Counted from the stretch's first letter, positions 7,591 through 17,133 are shown. The stretch is 64,000 nt of DNA from Alkalihalobacterium sp048323755 (GCF_048323755.1 NZ_JBLWFS010000009.1:1-64000); one strand, 5' to 3'. Made by a program: numbers and translations. The notes: generated by a model not told the origin, from the sequence alone.

Positions 7591-7626
7591 AGCAACAATG
7601 AGCAGCTCTTCTCATTGTTGCTTTTT
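7591..7626 (+). terminator. Riboswitch-controlled terminator
   Basis: AGCAACAATGAG (7591-7602) pairs perfectly with 7611-7622 across an eight-base loop, followed by TTTTT. It lies between the lysine aptamer and dapA and is the expected expression platform. Confidence 0.9.
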
Positions 7627-7673
7627 ATTGTTATTACATTTGTATTTTGAAATGCACTAAGGGGGAAAATAAA

Positions 7674-8561
7674 ATGAATTTTGGAAAAGTCTTAACAGCT
7701 ATGGTTACACCGTTTGACGTATATGGAAATCTCGATCTACAAGCTACCGAGCAATTAGTAAATCACCTGATCGCGAATGGTTCCGACGGACTTGTTGTCG
7801 CAGGAACTACAGGTGAATCACCTACTTTGTCTACAGAAGAAAAATTAACACTTTTCAAACAGGTAGTTCAGGTTGTAAATGGTCGAGTACCTGTCATTGC
7901 AGGAACAGGTTCAAACAGTACATCAGCATCAATTGAACTAACAAAACAAGCAGAAGAAATTGGTGTCAATGGCATCATGCTCGTAGCCCCTTATTATAAT
8001 AAACCTTCTCAAGAAGGACTTTATCAACACTTTAAAGCGATCGCTGAGCAAACGAAATTGCCTGTTATGATCTACAACATTCCTGGGCGCAGCGCTGTTA
8101 ACATCTCGGTAGAAACAACTGTCCGTTTATCGTTCATTCCTAATATCGTTGCAACTAAAGAAGCAAGCGGTGACTTAGAAGCAATGGCGAAGATTATTAG
8201 TGAAACAGATAGCAACTTTAGTCTCTATAGTGGAGATGATAGTCTAACATTACCGATCTTATCAATTGGAGGTACAGGCATTGTCTCGGTTTCTGCCCAT
8301 ATTATCGGGAATGAAATGCAAAACATGGTAACAAGCTTCCTGAAAGGAAATGTATATGAAGCTGCAGAACAACACCGCACCTTATTACCATTAATGAAAT
8401 CACTATTTACAGCACCTAGTCCATCACCAGTTAAAGCAGCGTTAAATATGAAAGGAATTACGGTAGGTTCAGTTCGCCTTCCTCTCGTTCCTTTAACAGA
8501 AGAAGAAGAACAACAATTACGAACGACCATTCTTCCTGAAGTTTCTTACAATGTTGGATAA
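7674..8561 (+). CDS. dapA: 4-hydroxy-tetrahydrodipicolinate synthase
   Basis: The 295-residue enzyme condenses pyruvate with aspartate semialdehyde in the diaminopimelate/lysine pathway in the cytoplasm. The Schiff-base lysine is K162 in ATKEASG; Y134 in MIYNIPGR and the GTTGE loop near residue 45 complete the active site. The ATG at 7674 has GGGGGAAA upstream; a further in-frame extension begins in the leader and lacks a site. Unlike the usual Bacillus dapG-dapA layout it stands alone behind a lysine riboswitch, so it may be a second, lysine-dedicated copy. Confidence 0.93.
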   Translation: MNFGKVLTAMVTPFDVYGNLDLQATEQLVNHLIANGSDGLVVAGTTGESPTLSTEEKLTLFKQVVQVVNGRVPVIAGTGSNSTSASIELTKQAEEIGVNGIMLVAPYYNKPSQEGLYQHFKAIAEQTKLPVMIYNIPGRSAVNISVETTVRLSFIPNIVATKEASGDLEAMAKIISETDSNFSLYSGDDSLTLPILSIGGTGIVSVSAHIIGNEMQNMVTSFLKGNVYEAAEQHRTLLPLMKSLFTAPSPSPVKAALNMKGITVGSVRLPLVPLTEEEEQQLRTTILPEVSYNVG

Positions 8562-8598
8562 AAAATGGCTTAAATAGGGCAACTTTTACCTAATCACT

Positions 8599-8637
8599 AA
8601 AACCCCGAGATGACCTAATGAGGTTCCTCGGGGTTTT
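8599..8637. terminator. Bidirectional terminator between dapA and the EamA gene
   Basis: AAAACCCCGAG (8599-8609) pairs with CTCGGGGTTTT (8627-8637). The inner bases GACCT and AGGTT extend the stem. Confidence 0.85.
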
Positions 8638-8639
8638 CT

Positions 8640-9581
8640 CTATCCAACCTTTTGCACAGTCCTCTTTTTAAATACTCGCCTCGTCACATATTCATCAATG
8701 AACCCGGTACCTAATAAAACACCTAGTACGATAAAAACAAAACCAGTTAATTGTAATAACGTTATTTGTTCGCCTAACCACAAAGCTGAAAAAACTAATC
8801 CAAAGAAAGGAACAAAATTATTAAATACAGCTGTCTGCCCTGCCCCAAGTCGGTGGATCGCAGCATTAAATAAGAAATGACCTAAAGCTGTAGCGAAAAT
8901 CGAAGAAACTAAAAATATGCCCCAGATCCACCCGGTTTGTTCGATCATTTGAGACGTTCCTGCCGGCTCTGCAAATAAGCTGAAAACAAATAAAAAACTG
9001 GATCCTACAACTAACATTACTGCTGTCATTACTCTTGAATCGATCGTATTTGTTCCTTTCTTAATATATATAAAAGAAACCGCCTGAACGAACATCGCAA
9101 TAAATATAGAGACATCTCCCGCATTTATCGATGTGAAACTTTCTCCACTTTGTAAAATGATTGAAGCTACACCACAGAAAGCGAAAACAATACCAATAAC
9201 CCGTAACCTCGATAATGTATCTTTTAACATGACAGAAGCCAAAATTGATGTTGTCAGAGGCAGTAATGCTAATATTAATGCTGTATTAGAGGCGGTTGTC
9301 ATTGTTAAACCCCAGGCCAGGAAAAAATGGTGACCCGTCACTCCGAAAATCGTTGCTATCAAAATGTATTTCCATTCTACCTTTGTGAATTTCCTTAATT
9401 GTTTAATAAGTATACATACTGTAATTGCTACAACTCCCGCTAAGAAAACTCGAAAAGACGTCATGGTAACCGTTGGAAAAACATCAACAAGCATTTTAAT
9501 AAATACGACATTCATCCCCCAAATAACCATGACCATCATTAGCAATAGGTATGTAAAAATATTAGAGTTTTTGTTATTCAA
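8640..9581 (-). CDS. EamA/DMT-family transporter
   Basis: A 313-residue, very hydrophobic protein with about ten membrane segments in two EamA repeats (residues about 8-145 and 155-295). The repeat marks are WGMNVVFIK, ALLPLTTSILA and FLFNAAIHRLGAGQTAVFNNFVPFFG. DMT transporters mostly export small metabolites, but the substrate cannot be read from sequence. Starts at TTG 9581 with GGGGAG upstream. The larger membrane protein at 9597 ends 15 bases upstream, so the two may share a transcript. Confidence 0.88.
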   Translation of the reverse strand: MNNKNSNIFTYLLLMMVMVIWGMNVVFIKMLVDVFPTVTMTSFRVFLAGVVAITVCILIKQLRKFTKVEWKYILIATIFGVTGHHFFLAWGLTMTTASNTALILALLPLTTSILASVMLKDTLSRLRVIGIVFAFCGVASIILQSGESFTSINAGDVSIFIAMFVQAVSFIYIKKGTNTIDSRVMTAVMLVVGSSFLFVFSLFAEPAGTSQMIEQTGWIWGIFLVSSIFATALGHFLFNAAIHRLGAGQTAVFNNFVPFFGLVFSALWLGEQITLLQLTGFVFIVLGVLLGTGFIDEYVTRRVFKKRTVQKVG

Positions 9582-9596
9582 AGTTGATCTCCCCTT

Positions 9597-10979
9597 TTAT
9601 AATAGCTGCAACCAATGAAACAGATAGAGGAATAATGCTAATACAAACATACAAACAAAGACAAATTGACTGTTCTTTTTGGCAATATCAATCGAAGAAT
9701 AGTTCATCAATCCAGAGGCCATTAAAACCGAACCAGAAAAAGGTGACACTTGCGTTGCTAATGTCCATGCAATCAACAAAAGGATGGCCATGAACTCAGA
9801 ACTAACGGAAAAAAGTTGCGGTGACAGTGCACTACCAATTCCAATTACGATGACAACCGGATGAATTCCAAAAATCGATAAAAGAATGGCAAAGCTTATG
9901 ACGATTAAAGCCATTACATAAATATATCCTTGTGACACAGTCAAGATCATTTGAGATACATGGGCTCCAATATCGGTTAATGAAAGTGCTGCACCAAAAA
10001 AACCTGCACTAATAAAAATTACAATTTCATTTTTTAAGCGGACAAAACATTGATTAACATAAGAAAACAGCTCTCTTATATAATCTTTGAACTGATTTGA
10101 AAAGACCGCCCATAATAATGGATAAAAAAATCCGAGCAGCGATACAACAGTTAACATATTAACGGGCAAGATGAATTCTAGTAGGAACGAACATATAAAT
10201 AGCCCTGCACCAAAAAGCACTAATCGACGGAGGGACGGGAGCCCTTTTTCCTGTTCTTTTCTCGACGCCTTAGGTTGAACATGATTTTCATCATCCTCGA
10301 ATTTCAATCGAGGAAAGAAGATAATGGAAATGAGCGCGTATATCATTCCAATGATTAGTCCGTATAACCCGATTGAACCCCATGAGACATCGAAGAGTAC
10401 TAACACAAGTCCTACATTTACAAAATAGGGAGACCAGAACATACAAAAACCAAAGGCTCGAAGTAAGATCATTACCATTTTCTTTTTAAAAAAATTGGAT
10501 AAACTTCCTTCTATAATTCGATGTACCAGAACCATTGAACCTAAATTAAGTACGGCACCCATCGTTGCTGTTAGTAGAAACCCTAGACGATAAGGATGCG
10601 AGTTACTGTTCTTTTCCTGTTCCATTCGTTCAATACGAACTTTTAACGTTGTCAATAATCCAGCTAATGAAATAAAAACCCCTATTAACGGTACGAGCAA
10701 AAAGAGGGATAATAAATTAATGTTATAGCCAAAAGCTAATAAAAATGAAGTTGCATCTGTATCAGCAATAAAAAAAACAACCATTCCAATCGTTAATAAT
10801 GGAATCGTAATGATGATGCTGCTCTTTCTGACAAAAGGTAATGCAGCAAACAACAAAACTGCAGCTAATAAACTATACGTCACACTCAATAGCAAACTAG
10901 AATAAAAGACTGATAATAAATACAATGTAACTGTTAAAAAGCAGACCAAGCCTATAATTGTATTCCACTTCATACTCAT
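9597..10979 (-). CDS. Multi-pass membrane protein, probable ion or anion transporter
   Basis: A 460-residue integral membrane protein with roughly twelve segments. The C-terminal part (IFGIHPVVIVIGIGSALSP and ATQVSPFSGSVLMASGLM) has the G/S/P-rich re-entrant look of the ion-transporter superfamily (DASS/arsenite-permease type), so I infer a secondary transporter. No substrate is suggested. I placed the start at ATG 10979 (MSMKWNT) because AAGGGAG lies upstream; the frame stays open for twelve more codons without a site. Confidence 0.7.
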   Translation of the reverse strand: MSMKWNTIIGLVCFLTVTLYLLSVFYSSLLLSVTYSLLAAVLLFAALPFVRKSSIIITIPLLTIGMVVFFIADTDATSFLLAFGYNINLLSLFLLVPLIGVFISLAGLLTTLKVRIERMEQEKNSNSHPYRLGFLLTATMGAVLNLGSMVLVHRIIEGSLSNFFKKKMVMILLRAFGFCMFWSPYFVNVGLVLVLFDVSWGSIGLYGLIIGMIYALISIIFFPRLKFEDDENHVQPKASRKEQEKGLPSLRRLVLFGAGLFICSFLLEFILPVNMLTVVSLLGFFYPLLWAVFSNQFKDYIRELFSYVNQCFVRLKNEIVIFISAGFFGAALSLTDIGAHVSQMILTVSQGYIYVMALIVISFAILLSIFGIHPVVIVIGIGSALSPQLFSVSSEFMAILLLIAWTLATQVSPFSGSVLMASGLMNYSSIDIAKKNSQFVFVCMFVLALFLYLFHWLQLL

Positions 10980-11041
10980 ATATATCTGCTCCCTTACAAC
11001 TGAAAAAAGCTGCATATGCAGCTTAACCTCTAAAACTTAAA

Positions 11042-11221
11042 TTATAAAAATGTAAACAAAGATATGATATATATCCCTATACAAGAAAACCCAATCGCAA
11101 AAAATATAGCAGCTAAGCGCTTATTGGCCTTCATAATAAAGAAAAAACCTAGGCCGCCAAACACCCCAGTTAATAGAAAGAAACCAATTCCTAATAAAAC
11201 AATCATCATTCCTGGATCCAT
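11042..11221 (-). CDS. Small two-segment membrane protein (59 aa)
   Basis: A 59-residue frame with ATG at 11221 and TAGGAG eight bases upstream. The product has two hydrophobic helices, MMIVLLGIGFFLLTGVFGG and LAAIFFAIGFSCIGIYII, split by the basic turn KANKR. I do not recognise a named family; small proteins of this shape are common in Bacillus. Confidence 0.75.
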   Translation of the reverse strand: MDPGMMIVLLGIGFFLLTGVFGGLGFFFIMKANKRLAAIFFAIGFSCIGIYIISLFTFL

Positions 11222-11290
11222 TTATACAATCTCCTAACAGTTCTTATCTCTATATTAACAAATATTTTAGATTTTGTAACGGATTAAGAA

Positions 11291-11626
11291 TTATTTCAGT
11301 TCAAGCCTTTTTAAAATGATATCTATTGGTACACCATCTGATGTATCAATATCACTAAAACTTACAGTTCTCAAATCCCTTTTCCCTACTTCTTTCGTTT
11401 GATTATCTTGTTGTTCAGTCTTCAGGTTTCGAGCATCCCAATCTTTTGCCCAGGATATACTGTCCACTTTTTGTTTTTCTACCGTCATTCGTTCTAAGGA
11501 AGAAGCCGCCTTTCCTGTTTTCGGCTTTTCTTGGGCTGATACTAATTGTACAATAACAACACTCCAAACGACTCCAAATAACAAAGCCGCTAGAACTACT
11601 ACAAATCGTTGTTTTACTAAATCCAT
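11291..11626 (-). CDS. Hypothetical membrane-anchored or secreted protein
   Basis: A 111-residue protein with one N-terminal hydrophobic helix (FVVVLAALLFGVVWSVVIVQLV) followed by VSAQ, which could be a signal-peptidase site, then a charged hydrophilic tail. Most likely it is a bitopic protein facing outward. It has GGGTGGGGG upstream of the ATG. Family unknown. Confidence 0.65.
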   Translation of the reverse strand: MDLVKQRFVVVLAALLFGVVWSVVIVQLVSAQEKPKTGKAASSLERMTVEKQKVDSISWAKDWDARNLKTEQQDNQTKEVGKRDLRTVSFSDIDTSDGVPIDIILKRLELK

Positions 11627-11814
11627 AAGAACTTTTCCCCCACCCTATATATACCTCTTTTTATCTAGTATTCTTATATTATCATAGGTATATATTCTCT
11701 AATAGATGGGTTTTAGACATTTTTTTGACTTTTCTTCCTGACTAGTCACCTATTCATGACGTTCTTTATACTCATTTTTATTTTCACAATATCTTTATCG
11801 AACACTAATTGTAT

Positions 11815-12582
11815 CTATTTTCCTATGTTGAACTGGAAAATTTGATCTTCAAATATTTGCTGACCTTGGGCATACGTTCGTTCACAGAATGTCACTTGCT
11901 TTGATTTACTAATCGTAATAACCGTCGAACATCTCGTTCCGTATGCCTCCATTTTAATAAACATTGGTGATAAATGTTTTTCTAATTCTATTCCTACCCC
12001 TGTTTCAGGTAATAATTGTTCTTCTGCTTTCTCGTCGTTTGTAAGACCCTCTAATAATTGACCTATGATATCGTTTTTCTCGTTTCGAAGAGTTTGTTCT
12101 ACTAAAGTTTTTCCACGCTTAACTTTTGGCCACGACGTATTTAATAAAGCGTTACTGACACTATGGATACCAGGTTGGATCTGTTCAATAGTATTTTGGC
12201 GATTGGAGTAATAAAAGAGTTCCTCTACAGTACCACATAATAAATTAAATCCTAAATAATCATTCCTGCGATCTCTTACTGCGTTTAGGTAGTCTCTTGC
12301 GGATAAGTCATTTTTTAAGAAATCAAGCACTAGTTCTCCACGCGACTTTTCATCTTTCTTTTCTCGTACTTCACGATAATTTGTCAGTGCAGCGAAACGT
12401 CCTTTTGTCGTAACACCAAGCCACGTTCCACCCTGCTCGAGGTCTTTTCCGGCAATGAGACCAGGTACTTCTTTCCAATAATCAGCCTTTGCTGTAGGTC
12501 TTTCAAAAAATTCATCGCGGTTTGCTGCTAAGATTAAATCATATTGGTCATGTGATTGATAGGCAAAATTAATTAAACACAT
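11815..12582 (-). CDS. NRDE/TANGO2-family protein
   Basis: A 255-residue protein with the NRDE signature: MCLINFAYQ at the N-terminus, then LILAANRDEFFERPT and GGTWLGVTTKGRFAALTNYR. In this family Cys2 becomes the first residue, as in Ntn hydrolases, which is why I start at ATG 12582 rather than the adjacent ATG at 12585. The biochemical role is not settled; human TANGO2 affects lipid and haem handling. It is transcribed away from the telA operon. Confidence 0.88.
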   Translation of the reverse strand: MCLINFAYQSHDQYDLILAANRDEFFERPTAKADYWKEVPGLIAGKDLEQGGTWLGVTTKGRFAALTNYREVREKKDEKSRGELVLDFLKNDLSARDYLNAVRDRRNDYLGFNLLCGTVEELFYYSNRQNTIEQIQPGIHSVSNALLNTSWPKVKRGKTLVEQTLRNEKNDIIGQLLEGLTNDEKAEEQLLPETGVGIELEKHLSPMFIKMEAYGTRCSTVITISKSKQVTFCERTYAQGQQIFEDQIFQFNIGK

Positions 12583-12703
12583 CATGGACACTCCTTGTAG
12601 TTAAAGGTAAAAGATTGGTATAATTTTTTAGACATAGTATAGTATGAAACTTTATTTCACTCAAATCGTAAATACTAATACGAATGGAAGAGGAGGCATA
12701 GAT

Positions 12704-13708
12704 ATGACTGAAAAAGAAACGTATTCAAAAGAACTTCTTGATATGTTTAAAGAAGAACAAGATGTAGATAAAGTTTTACATAAAATTGGCGGACTAGGTG
12801 AAGCGGCTCAAAAAGAAGCAGGAGAATCTCTTGAGGCGTTGAAACGACCTGTAAAAGAAATGTTGTCTCAGCCCAATAATGACCTACCCGCTCAACTGCA
12901 CAAGTTAAAGGAAGTCGTTGGTGAACTCGAACCTGATTATTTAAAAGATGGGCAACTAAAAAAACTCGTTAATAAAGTATTACGTCGCAGTCCAATTGAA
13001 CAGTATGCAAAAAAGTATCAGACCGTTGAAGCTCAAATTGAGGCCATTATTGGAGGCCTGCTCCACGGTAAGGATAAACTTCAAGAAGATTCACTCATGC
13101 TTAAAGAGTTAAAAGTGGTTGCAAGAAAACGTATTACAAACTTAAATGAGCAAATCGAAATTGGTAAACAGTTAAATGAAATGCTTGAAGCTGAGATGAC
13201 AACGGAAGAATGGAAAGATAACGCCACGGCTCTACAAAAAGGACAGCAAAAAGTGATTTCCCGTATCAAAAATATGTCTCAAGCGATTATGGTATTGCAA
13301 CAATCTGTCGCTTCCATCGATCTTATTATCGAGAATAATGATAAGTTAGAAGAAGCGATATTTAACGCAATTACTATGACGAAAAACATTATAACAGTAA
13401 CTGCATCTATCCAACTTGCATTAGGAAACCAGCAAAAAGTGATCAAAGCCGTTCAAAATGTTAATCAAGCTACAGAGTCAATGTTACTTACGAATGCACA
13501 GATGTTAAAAGATAATACAGAACAGACCTTAAAAACGTTAGAAGAGCCGGCAATTGCTCTTGAATCATTTAAAAAGGCCTATGAGGATGTGTTTTCTGCT
13601 ATCCAACTTACTGAACAATCGAATGAGCGGATCATTTCCAGTGGAAAACGGTTCATCGCAGAAATAGATGAATTAAATGATCGAATGAAAACAAAGTTAC
13701 TTCAGTAG
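12704..13708 (+). CDS. TelA/YaaN-family protein (toxic anion resistance)
   Basis: A 334-residue, almost wholly helical protein of the TelA/KlaA family: LKELKVVARKRITNLNEQIE, then NMSQAIMVLQQSVASIDLII, then QQKVIKAVQNVNQATESMLL. Members were linked to tellurite resistance and also to envelope stress and antibiotic tolerance. The ATG at 12704 has GAGGAGG upstream. The next gene follows after 33 bases and is closed by a shared terminator, so they form a two-gene operon, like the xpaC-yaaN pair of B. subtilis in reverse order. Confidence 0.85.
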   Translation: MTEKETYSKELLDMFKEEQDVDKVLHKIGGLGEAAQKEAGESLEALKRPVKEMLSQPNNDLPAQLHKLKEVVGELEPDYLKDGQLKKLVNKVLRRSPIEQYAKKYQTVEAQIEAIIGGLLHGKDKLQEDSLMLKELKVVARKRITNLNEQIEIGKQLNEMLEAEMTTEEWKDNATALQKGQQKVISRIKNMSQAIMVLQQSVASIDLIIENNDKLEEAIFNAITMTKNIITVTASIQLALGNQQKVIKAVQNVNQATESMLLTNAQMLKDNTEQTLKTLEEPAIALESFKKAYEDVFSAIQLTEQSNERIISSGKRFIAEIDELNDRMKTKLLQ

Positions 13709-13741
13709 ATTGCTCATTGGCCATTTAAAGGAGCGAAAGCG

Positions 13742-14653
13742 ATGTTAAATCGTTTACTAGAAATTCCTTGGATAGAAAGTATTTTACCTGATCGACTTCG
13801 TCCCGTCCAAGATGAAATTTTATCAGACGAAGCAACATTGGAAACTTTACATGAAGCTGAACGCATTCTAGAACATGTCATAAAGCAATCAGGTAAATAT
13901 AGTAAAAATCGAACTGTGAAAAAGAAACATCATGAATATGTCATCACTGTAAAAATTAAAAAGAAAATGATTAGTCTAACGATTTTAGATACGTATTATT
14001 CTAAATCAAAGTATAAAAAACGTATTTACATCCAATGTTACCGTAAATACTTCAAAGCAGATCACGGTGTCGGAAAATGTAAAGAAGCATCGATTCACTA
14101 CACAAAAAATAAAAAAACTTTTGTACGAAGTGTCAAAAAATCACCATTTACACAAAATTTATTTTATAAAATTGATAAATTAGATGATGCCTTACTTGGA
14201 CAACTTATTCAAAGTGATAACAAAGAAGAAAATTACACCCCGCAAACCAATCAATTAAAAAGTAATGATCAAGTAAAAAGTTTAGTTATGGAAACCAATC
14301 GGTTGATCAGCCATACACGTAAGCTTCATATCGATCCACTTATTGAAAAAAGATTAGAACAAATTATTGATCATACTGAAATGTTATTGCCTGACTTTTC
14401 ATTACTAGAAATTGAAGAAAGACATATGATGAAGCGAATGTTAAATGAAGACATTCCTAACTTAGTCCATACGTATCTCTCTTTATCCCCTGAGAACAAA
14501 AAAGAACAGCGAGAAAATGTCTTCGTAACATTATCTAAAATGGAGTTAACTCTCATTCGTTTAAAAGAAGACCTTGAAAAAGCACGAGTCCAACGGATGG
14601 AACATTTATTAAAACTCAATCATTTAAGATATACCAATGACAGACACGAATAA
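13742..14653 (+). CDS. TelA-operon partner, possibly XpaC-like C-terminus
   Basis: A 303-residue basic protein. Residues about 35-140 are rich in K and Y (KKKHHEYVITVKIKKKMISL, KSKYKKRIYIQCYRKYFK). Residues about 170-300 are helical (LVMETNRLISHTRKLHIDPL, ELTLIRLKEDLEKARVQRME) and recall the helical half of XpaC, the usual neighbour of TelA. No signal or membrane segment is seen. The XpaC link is an inference from context and helix pattern, not a motif. Confidence 0.65.
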   Translation: MLNRLLEIPWIESILPDRLRPVQDEILSDEATLETLHEAERILEHVIKQSGKYSKNRTVKKKHHEYVITVKIKKKMISLTILDTYYSKSKYKKRIYIQCYRKYFKADHGVGKCKEASIHYTKNKKTFVRSVKKSPFTQNLFYKIDKLDDALLGQLIQSDNKEENYTPQTNQLKSNDQVKSLVMETNRLISHTRKLHIDPLIEKRLEQIIDHTEMLLPDFSLLEIEERHMMKRMLNEDIPNLVHTYLSLSPENKKEQRENVFVTLSKMELTLIRLKEDLEKARVQRMEHLLKLNHLRYTNDRHE

Positions 14654-14655
14654 CT

Positions 14656-14685
14656 AAACAGGTGATGCTTAGGTCACCTGTTTTC
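14656..14685 (+). terminator. Terminator of the telA operon
   Basis: AAACAGGTGA (14656-14665) pairs perfectly with TCACCTGTTT (14674-14683), with an eight-base loop and a short T tract. Confidence 0.8.
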
Positions 14686-14772
14686 AACTTTTAAATCGTT
14701 TAAATTTTTCAAATATTACATCGATTACACTTAAACTGCTTTACATCGCTCGCCCCTTCTTATAAACTCTGA

Positions 14773-14800
14773 TTGTAAGGGTTTTCAAGTATGATAGAAT
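14773..14800 (+). promoter_or_regulatory. Putative sigma-A promoter
   Basis: TTGTAA (14773-14778) and TAGAAT (14795-14800) with a 16-base spacer lie just upstream of the MBL gene, whose AGGAGG site starts a few bases later. Confidence 0.5.
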
Positions 14801-14818
14801 TGAAACTAGGAGGATACT

Positions 14819-15766
14819 ATGACACAAAAAATATTTGATTTAGGAAATCGAATTCATCTCATTGATGGATTTGACCTTGGGTTACCTTATCGAACAGGTA
14901 CATACGTTATCCAAGATGAAAAAATTACAATTGTAGAAACTGGGCCGAGTCTTTCCGTTCCTCATATTTTAAATGGTCTTAAAGATTTAAACATCGACCC
15001 TAACGACATTTCTTACATAATTGTTACTCACATTCATCTAGACCATTCTGGTGGCGCTGGATTACTTTTAAAAGATTGTCCAAATGCTAAAGTTGTCGTT
15101 CATCCTAAAGGTGCTCGTCATTTGATTGACCCATCTCGACTCATTTTAGGAGCAAAAGCCGTTTATGGCGATGACTTCGATCGATTATTTGATCCAATCT
15201 TACCTATTCCTGAAGAAAAAGTGATTATTAAAGAAGATCTAGAAACTTTAGCATTGAGTGAAACATGTGAACTAACTTTCTACGATACCCCAGGACATAG
15301 TGATCATCACTTTAGTATTTATGATCCAGTCAGTAACGGTATATTTACAGGTGATACGATTGGTGTAAATTATAATCAAGTACTTGCAGATACTGACATT
15401 CAGCTTTATCTTCCTTCAACATCACCAAATCAATTTAAGCCTGATGCCATGTTAGCTTCTCTAGAAAGAATTCACGGTCTGAATGTCGACTGTGTTTATT
15501 TTGGGCACTTTAATGTTGCCCGGGATGTTGAGGAAGTGTACAAGCAAATTAAAACGTGGTTACCTATTTTTGTTGAAATTGGTGAAAGAGCTGAAGAAAC
15601 AGGAAAAGACCATCACTGGATTGCAGAACAACTGTTACTAGCTGTCAAAGAAGATTTACAAAAGTATAATATTCCTGACACACACCCTGTTTATGAATTT
15701 ATTAAACTAGATACATCTGTTTGTTCAATGGGCATTGCAGACTATCTTGCTAAGAAAAAACGTTAA
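14819..15766 (+). CDS. MBL-fold metallohydrolase
   Basis: A 315-residue metallo-beta-lactamase-fold protein. The metal motif is THIHLDHSGGAG (around residue 78), with later ligands in YDTPGHSDHH and FTGDTIGV and a final His in YFGHF. These place it with the general hydrolases of the fold (lactonases, glyoxalase II relatives), and the substrate is unknown. AGGAGG precedes the ATG, and a terminator follows directly. Confidence 0.88.
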   Translation: MTQKIFDLGNRIHLIDGFDLGLPYRTGTYVIQDEKITIVETGPSLSVPHILNGLKDLNIDPNDISYIIVTHIHLDHSGGAGLLLKDCPNAKVVVHPKGARHLIDPSRLILGAKAVYGDDFDRLFDPILPIPEEKVIIKEDLETLALSETCELTFYDTPGHSDHHFSIYDPVSNGIFTGDTIGVNYNQVLADTDIQLYLPSTSPNQFKPDAMLASLERIHGLNVDCVYFGHFNVARDVEEVYKQIKTWLPIFVEIGERAEETGKDHHWIAEQLLLAVKEDLQKYNIPDTHPVYEFIKLDTSVCSMGIADYLAKKKR

Positions 15767-15773
15767 TGTGATA

Positions 15774-15803
15774 AGGCTGACACTACGTCGGCCTCTTTTT
15801 TTT
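15774..15803 (+). terminator. Intrinsic terminator
   Basis: AGGCTGAC pairs with GTCGGCCT (one G-U pair), followed by a run of eight T. Confidence 0.85.
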
Positions 15804-15947
15804 TGACTTTCAATTAAACTAAACCTATTTTTCTAGCGAGAGAATTTACAAACGAAATTTACAGAAACCTATTTATCAGATAAAATTAAAACAAACCACA
15901 TTCCATATTTCTATGAACATATTATAATTCATAAAGCGAGGGTAACC

Positions 15948-16961
15948 ATGGACCGAAAACAAGCTGAAACACTAGTAGGCAAACTAGTTATTATAAACGA
16001 GAACGAACAAGGACAATATATTGGAAAACTCCAAGAAGTTATTACAGCACCTAGAAAACCGTGGCGAGGATTAGTGAAGATCGTCTCTGTCGAAGCTCTA
16101 CCAAAACCTACTATTCAAAACGGTGTTGAACTTGGTTTACCTCTTTATACAGAAGGAGAAACAATTGAAGTAAGCGGTACAAAGATTGTAACCTTTGAAG
16201 GCGATAGTGCTGCTATCACGTACAAGGAAGGTCTCGAATTAGCGATCATTAAACAACTTAACTATCATAATGATAAAAGTAAAGAGCATTCTACAATATT
16301 TGAAGCATTATCTGGTTATCTACATGAAGTCGAACCTACTAAGGCTCCTACAATTCTTCAAGGTTTATCACTAATAGAAACAGCTGATAGTGAGCAAACA
16401 GATTACTTATATTATACTCTGGAGAATCGAAATAACAGCCCTATTCTAGTTGAGGAAATTCATAGAAAAGAAGTCCCGTTGAACGGCTGTCCGTTTGAAT
16501 TTGAATTAAAAACAAGTCGTGGCTGGGTAAAAGGGTCCTATTATTCAAATTGGGTGTTTGAAGCTTTATCTGGTAGAAAATATAAACTGAAGGAAGATAA
16601 AGTTCTACGTCTAAACAAACAACACCTTGAACCATACGAACTATTTTTAAATGAACTTGACAAGCCAGCTCTTCAGTCTTTTGAACATTTTTTAAAAACA
16701 AATCATTTAACGCATCAACAAATGATAAACTGTCATAACTCTTTAGTAGGTCAACTATTATTTACTTCTGAACAAAAAGAGTTTATTGGCACAAACTTTA
16801 TCACGTATAAAGATCATAACGACATGATCATCATCCAACATCACTATGAGCGTAAATTAAATGAAGGACTAGATACTGTTTATGATCGCTTTGAGTTAAC
16901 CTCTTCTAGAGGGATCCGTTCCATCGTAACGTACACAAACTCGTTTACATCAGGGAAATAA
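15948..16961 (+). CDS. DUF2777-like hypothetical protein
   Basis: A 337-residue soluble protein. The N-terminal 100 residues (LVGKLVIINENEQGQYIGKL, APRKPWRGLVKIVSV) look like a small beta-barrel, and the C-terminal half ends in SRGIRSIVTYTNSF. The N-terminal block resembles the Bacillus DUF2777 family as I recall it; no catalytic motif is seen. Family repeats (16961-17102) begin at its stop codon. Confidence 0.65.
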   Translation: MDRKQAETLVGKLVIINENEQGQYIGKLQEVITAPRKPWRGLVKIVSVEALPKPTIQNGVELGLPLYTEGETIEVSGTKIVTFEGDSAAITYKEGLELAIIKQLNYHNDKSKEHSTIFEALSGYLHEVEPTKAPTILQGLSLIETADSEQTDYLYYTLENRNNSPILVEEIHRKEVPLNGCPFEFELKTSRGWVKGSYYSNWVFEALSGRKYKLKEDKVLRLNKQHLEPYELFLNELDKPALQSFEHFLKTNHLTHQQMINCHNSLVGQLLFTSEQKEFIGTNFITYKDHNDMIIIQHHYERKLNEGLDTVYDRFELTSSRGIRSIVTYTNSFTSGK

Positions 16962-17102
16962 GAAAAGCGTAAGCACCCGTTTTGCGACGCTGAACTGGAG
17001 CACACCGTATGAATTAAGGAAACACGGCGAATTCTAATGAGCCGATGTTGACTTATCGTAAGGAGGTGAGCGAAGTCTCGCTGGGCGCTGGAGCCTAGAC
17101 AT
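16961..17102 (+). repeat. Dispersed repeat, family 2, copy 1
   Basis: The element begins AGAAAAGCG, contains GAGCCGATG, and ends GCGCTGGAGCCTAGACA. The same landmarks in the same order occur at 53632-53755. Internal parts differ, so these are diverged copies. It carries no reading frame of its own. Confidence 0.65.
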
Positions 17103-17133
17103 CATCGAAATATTATACTTTCTCACCTAAGTT

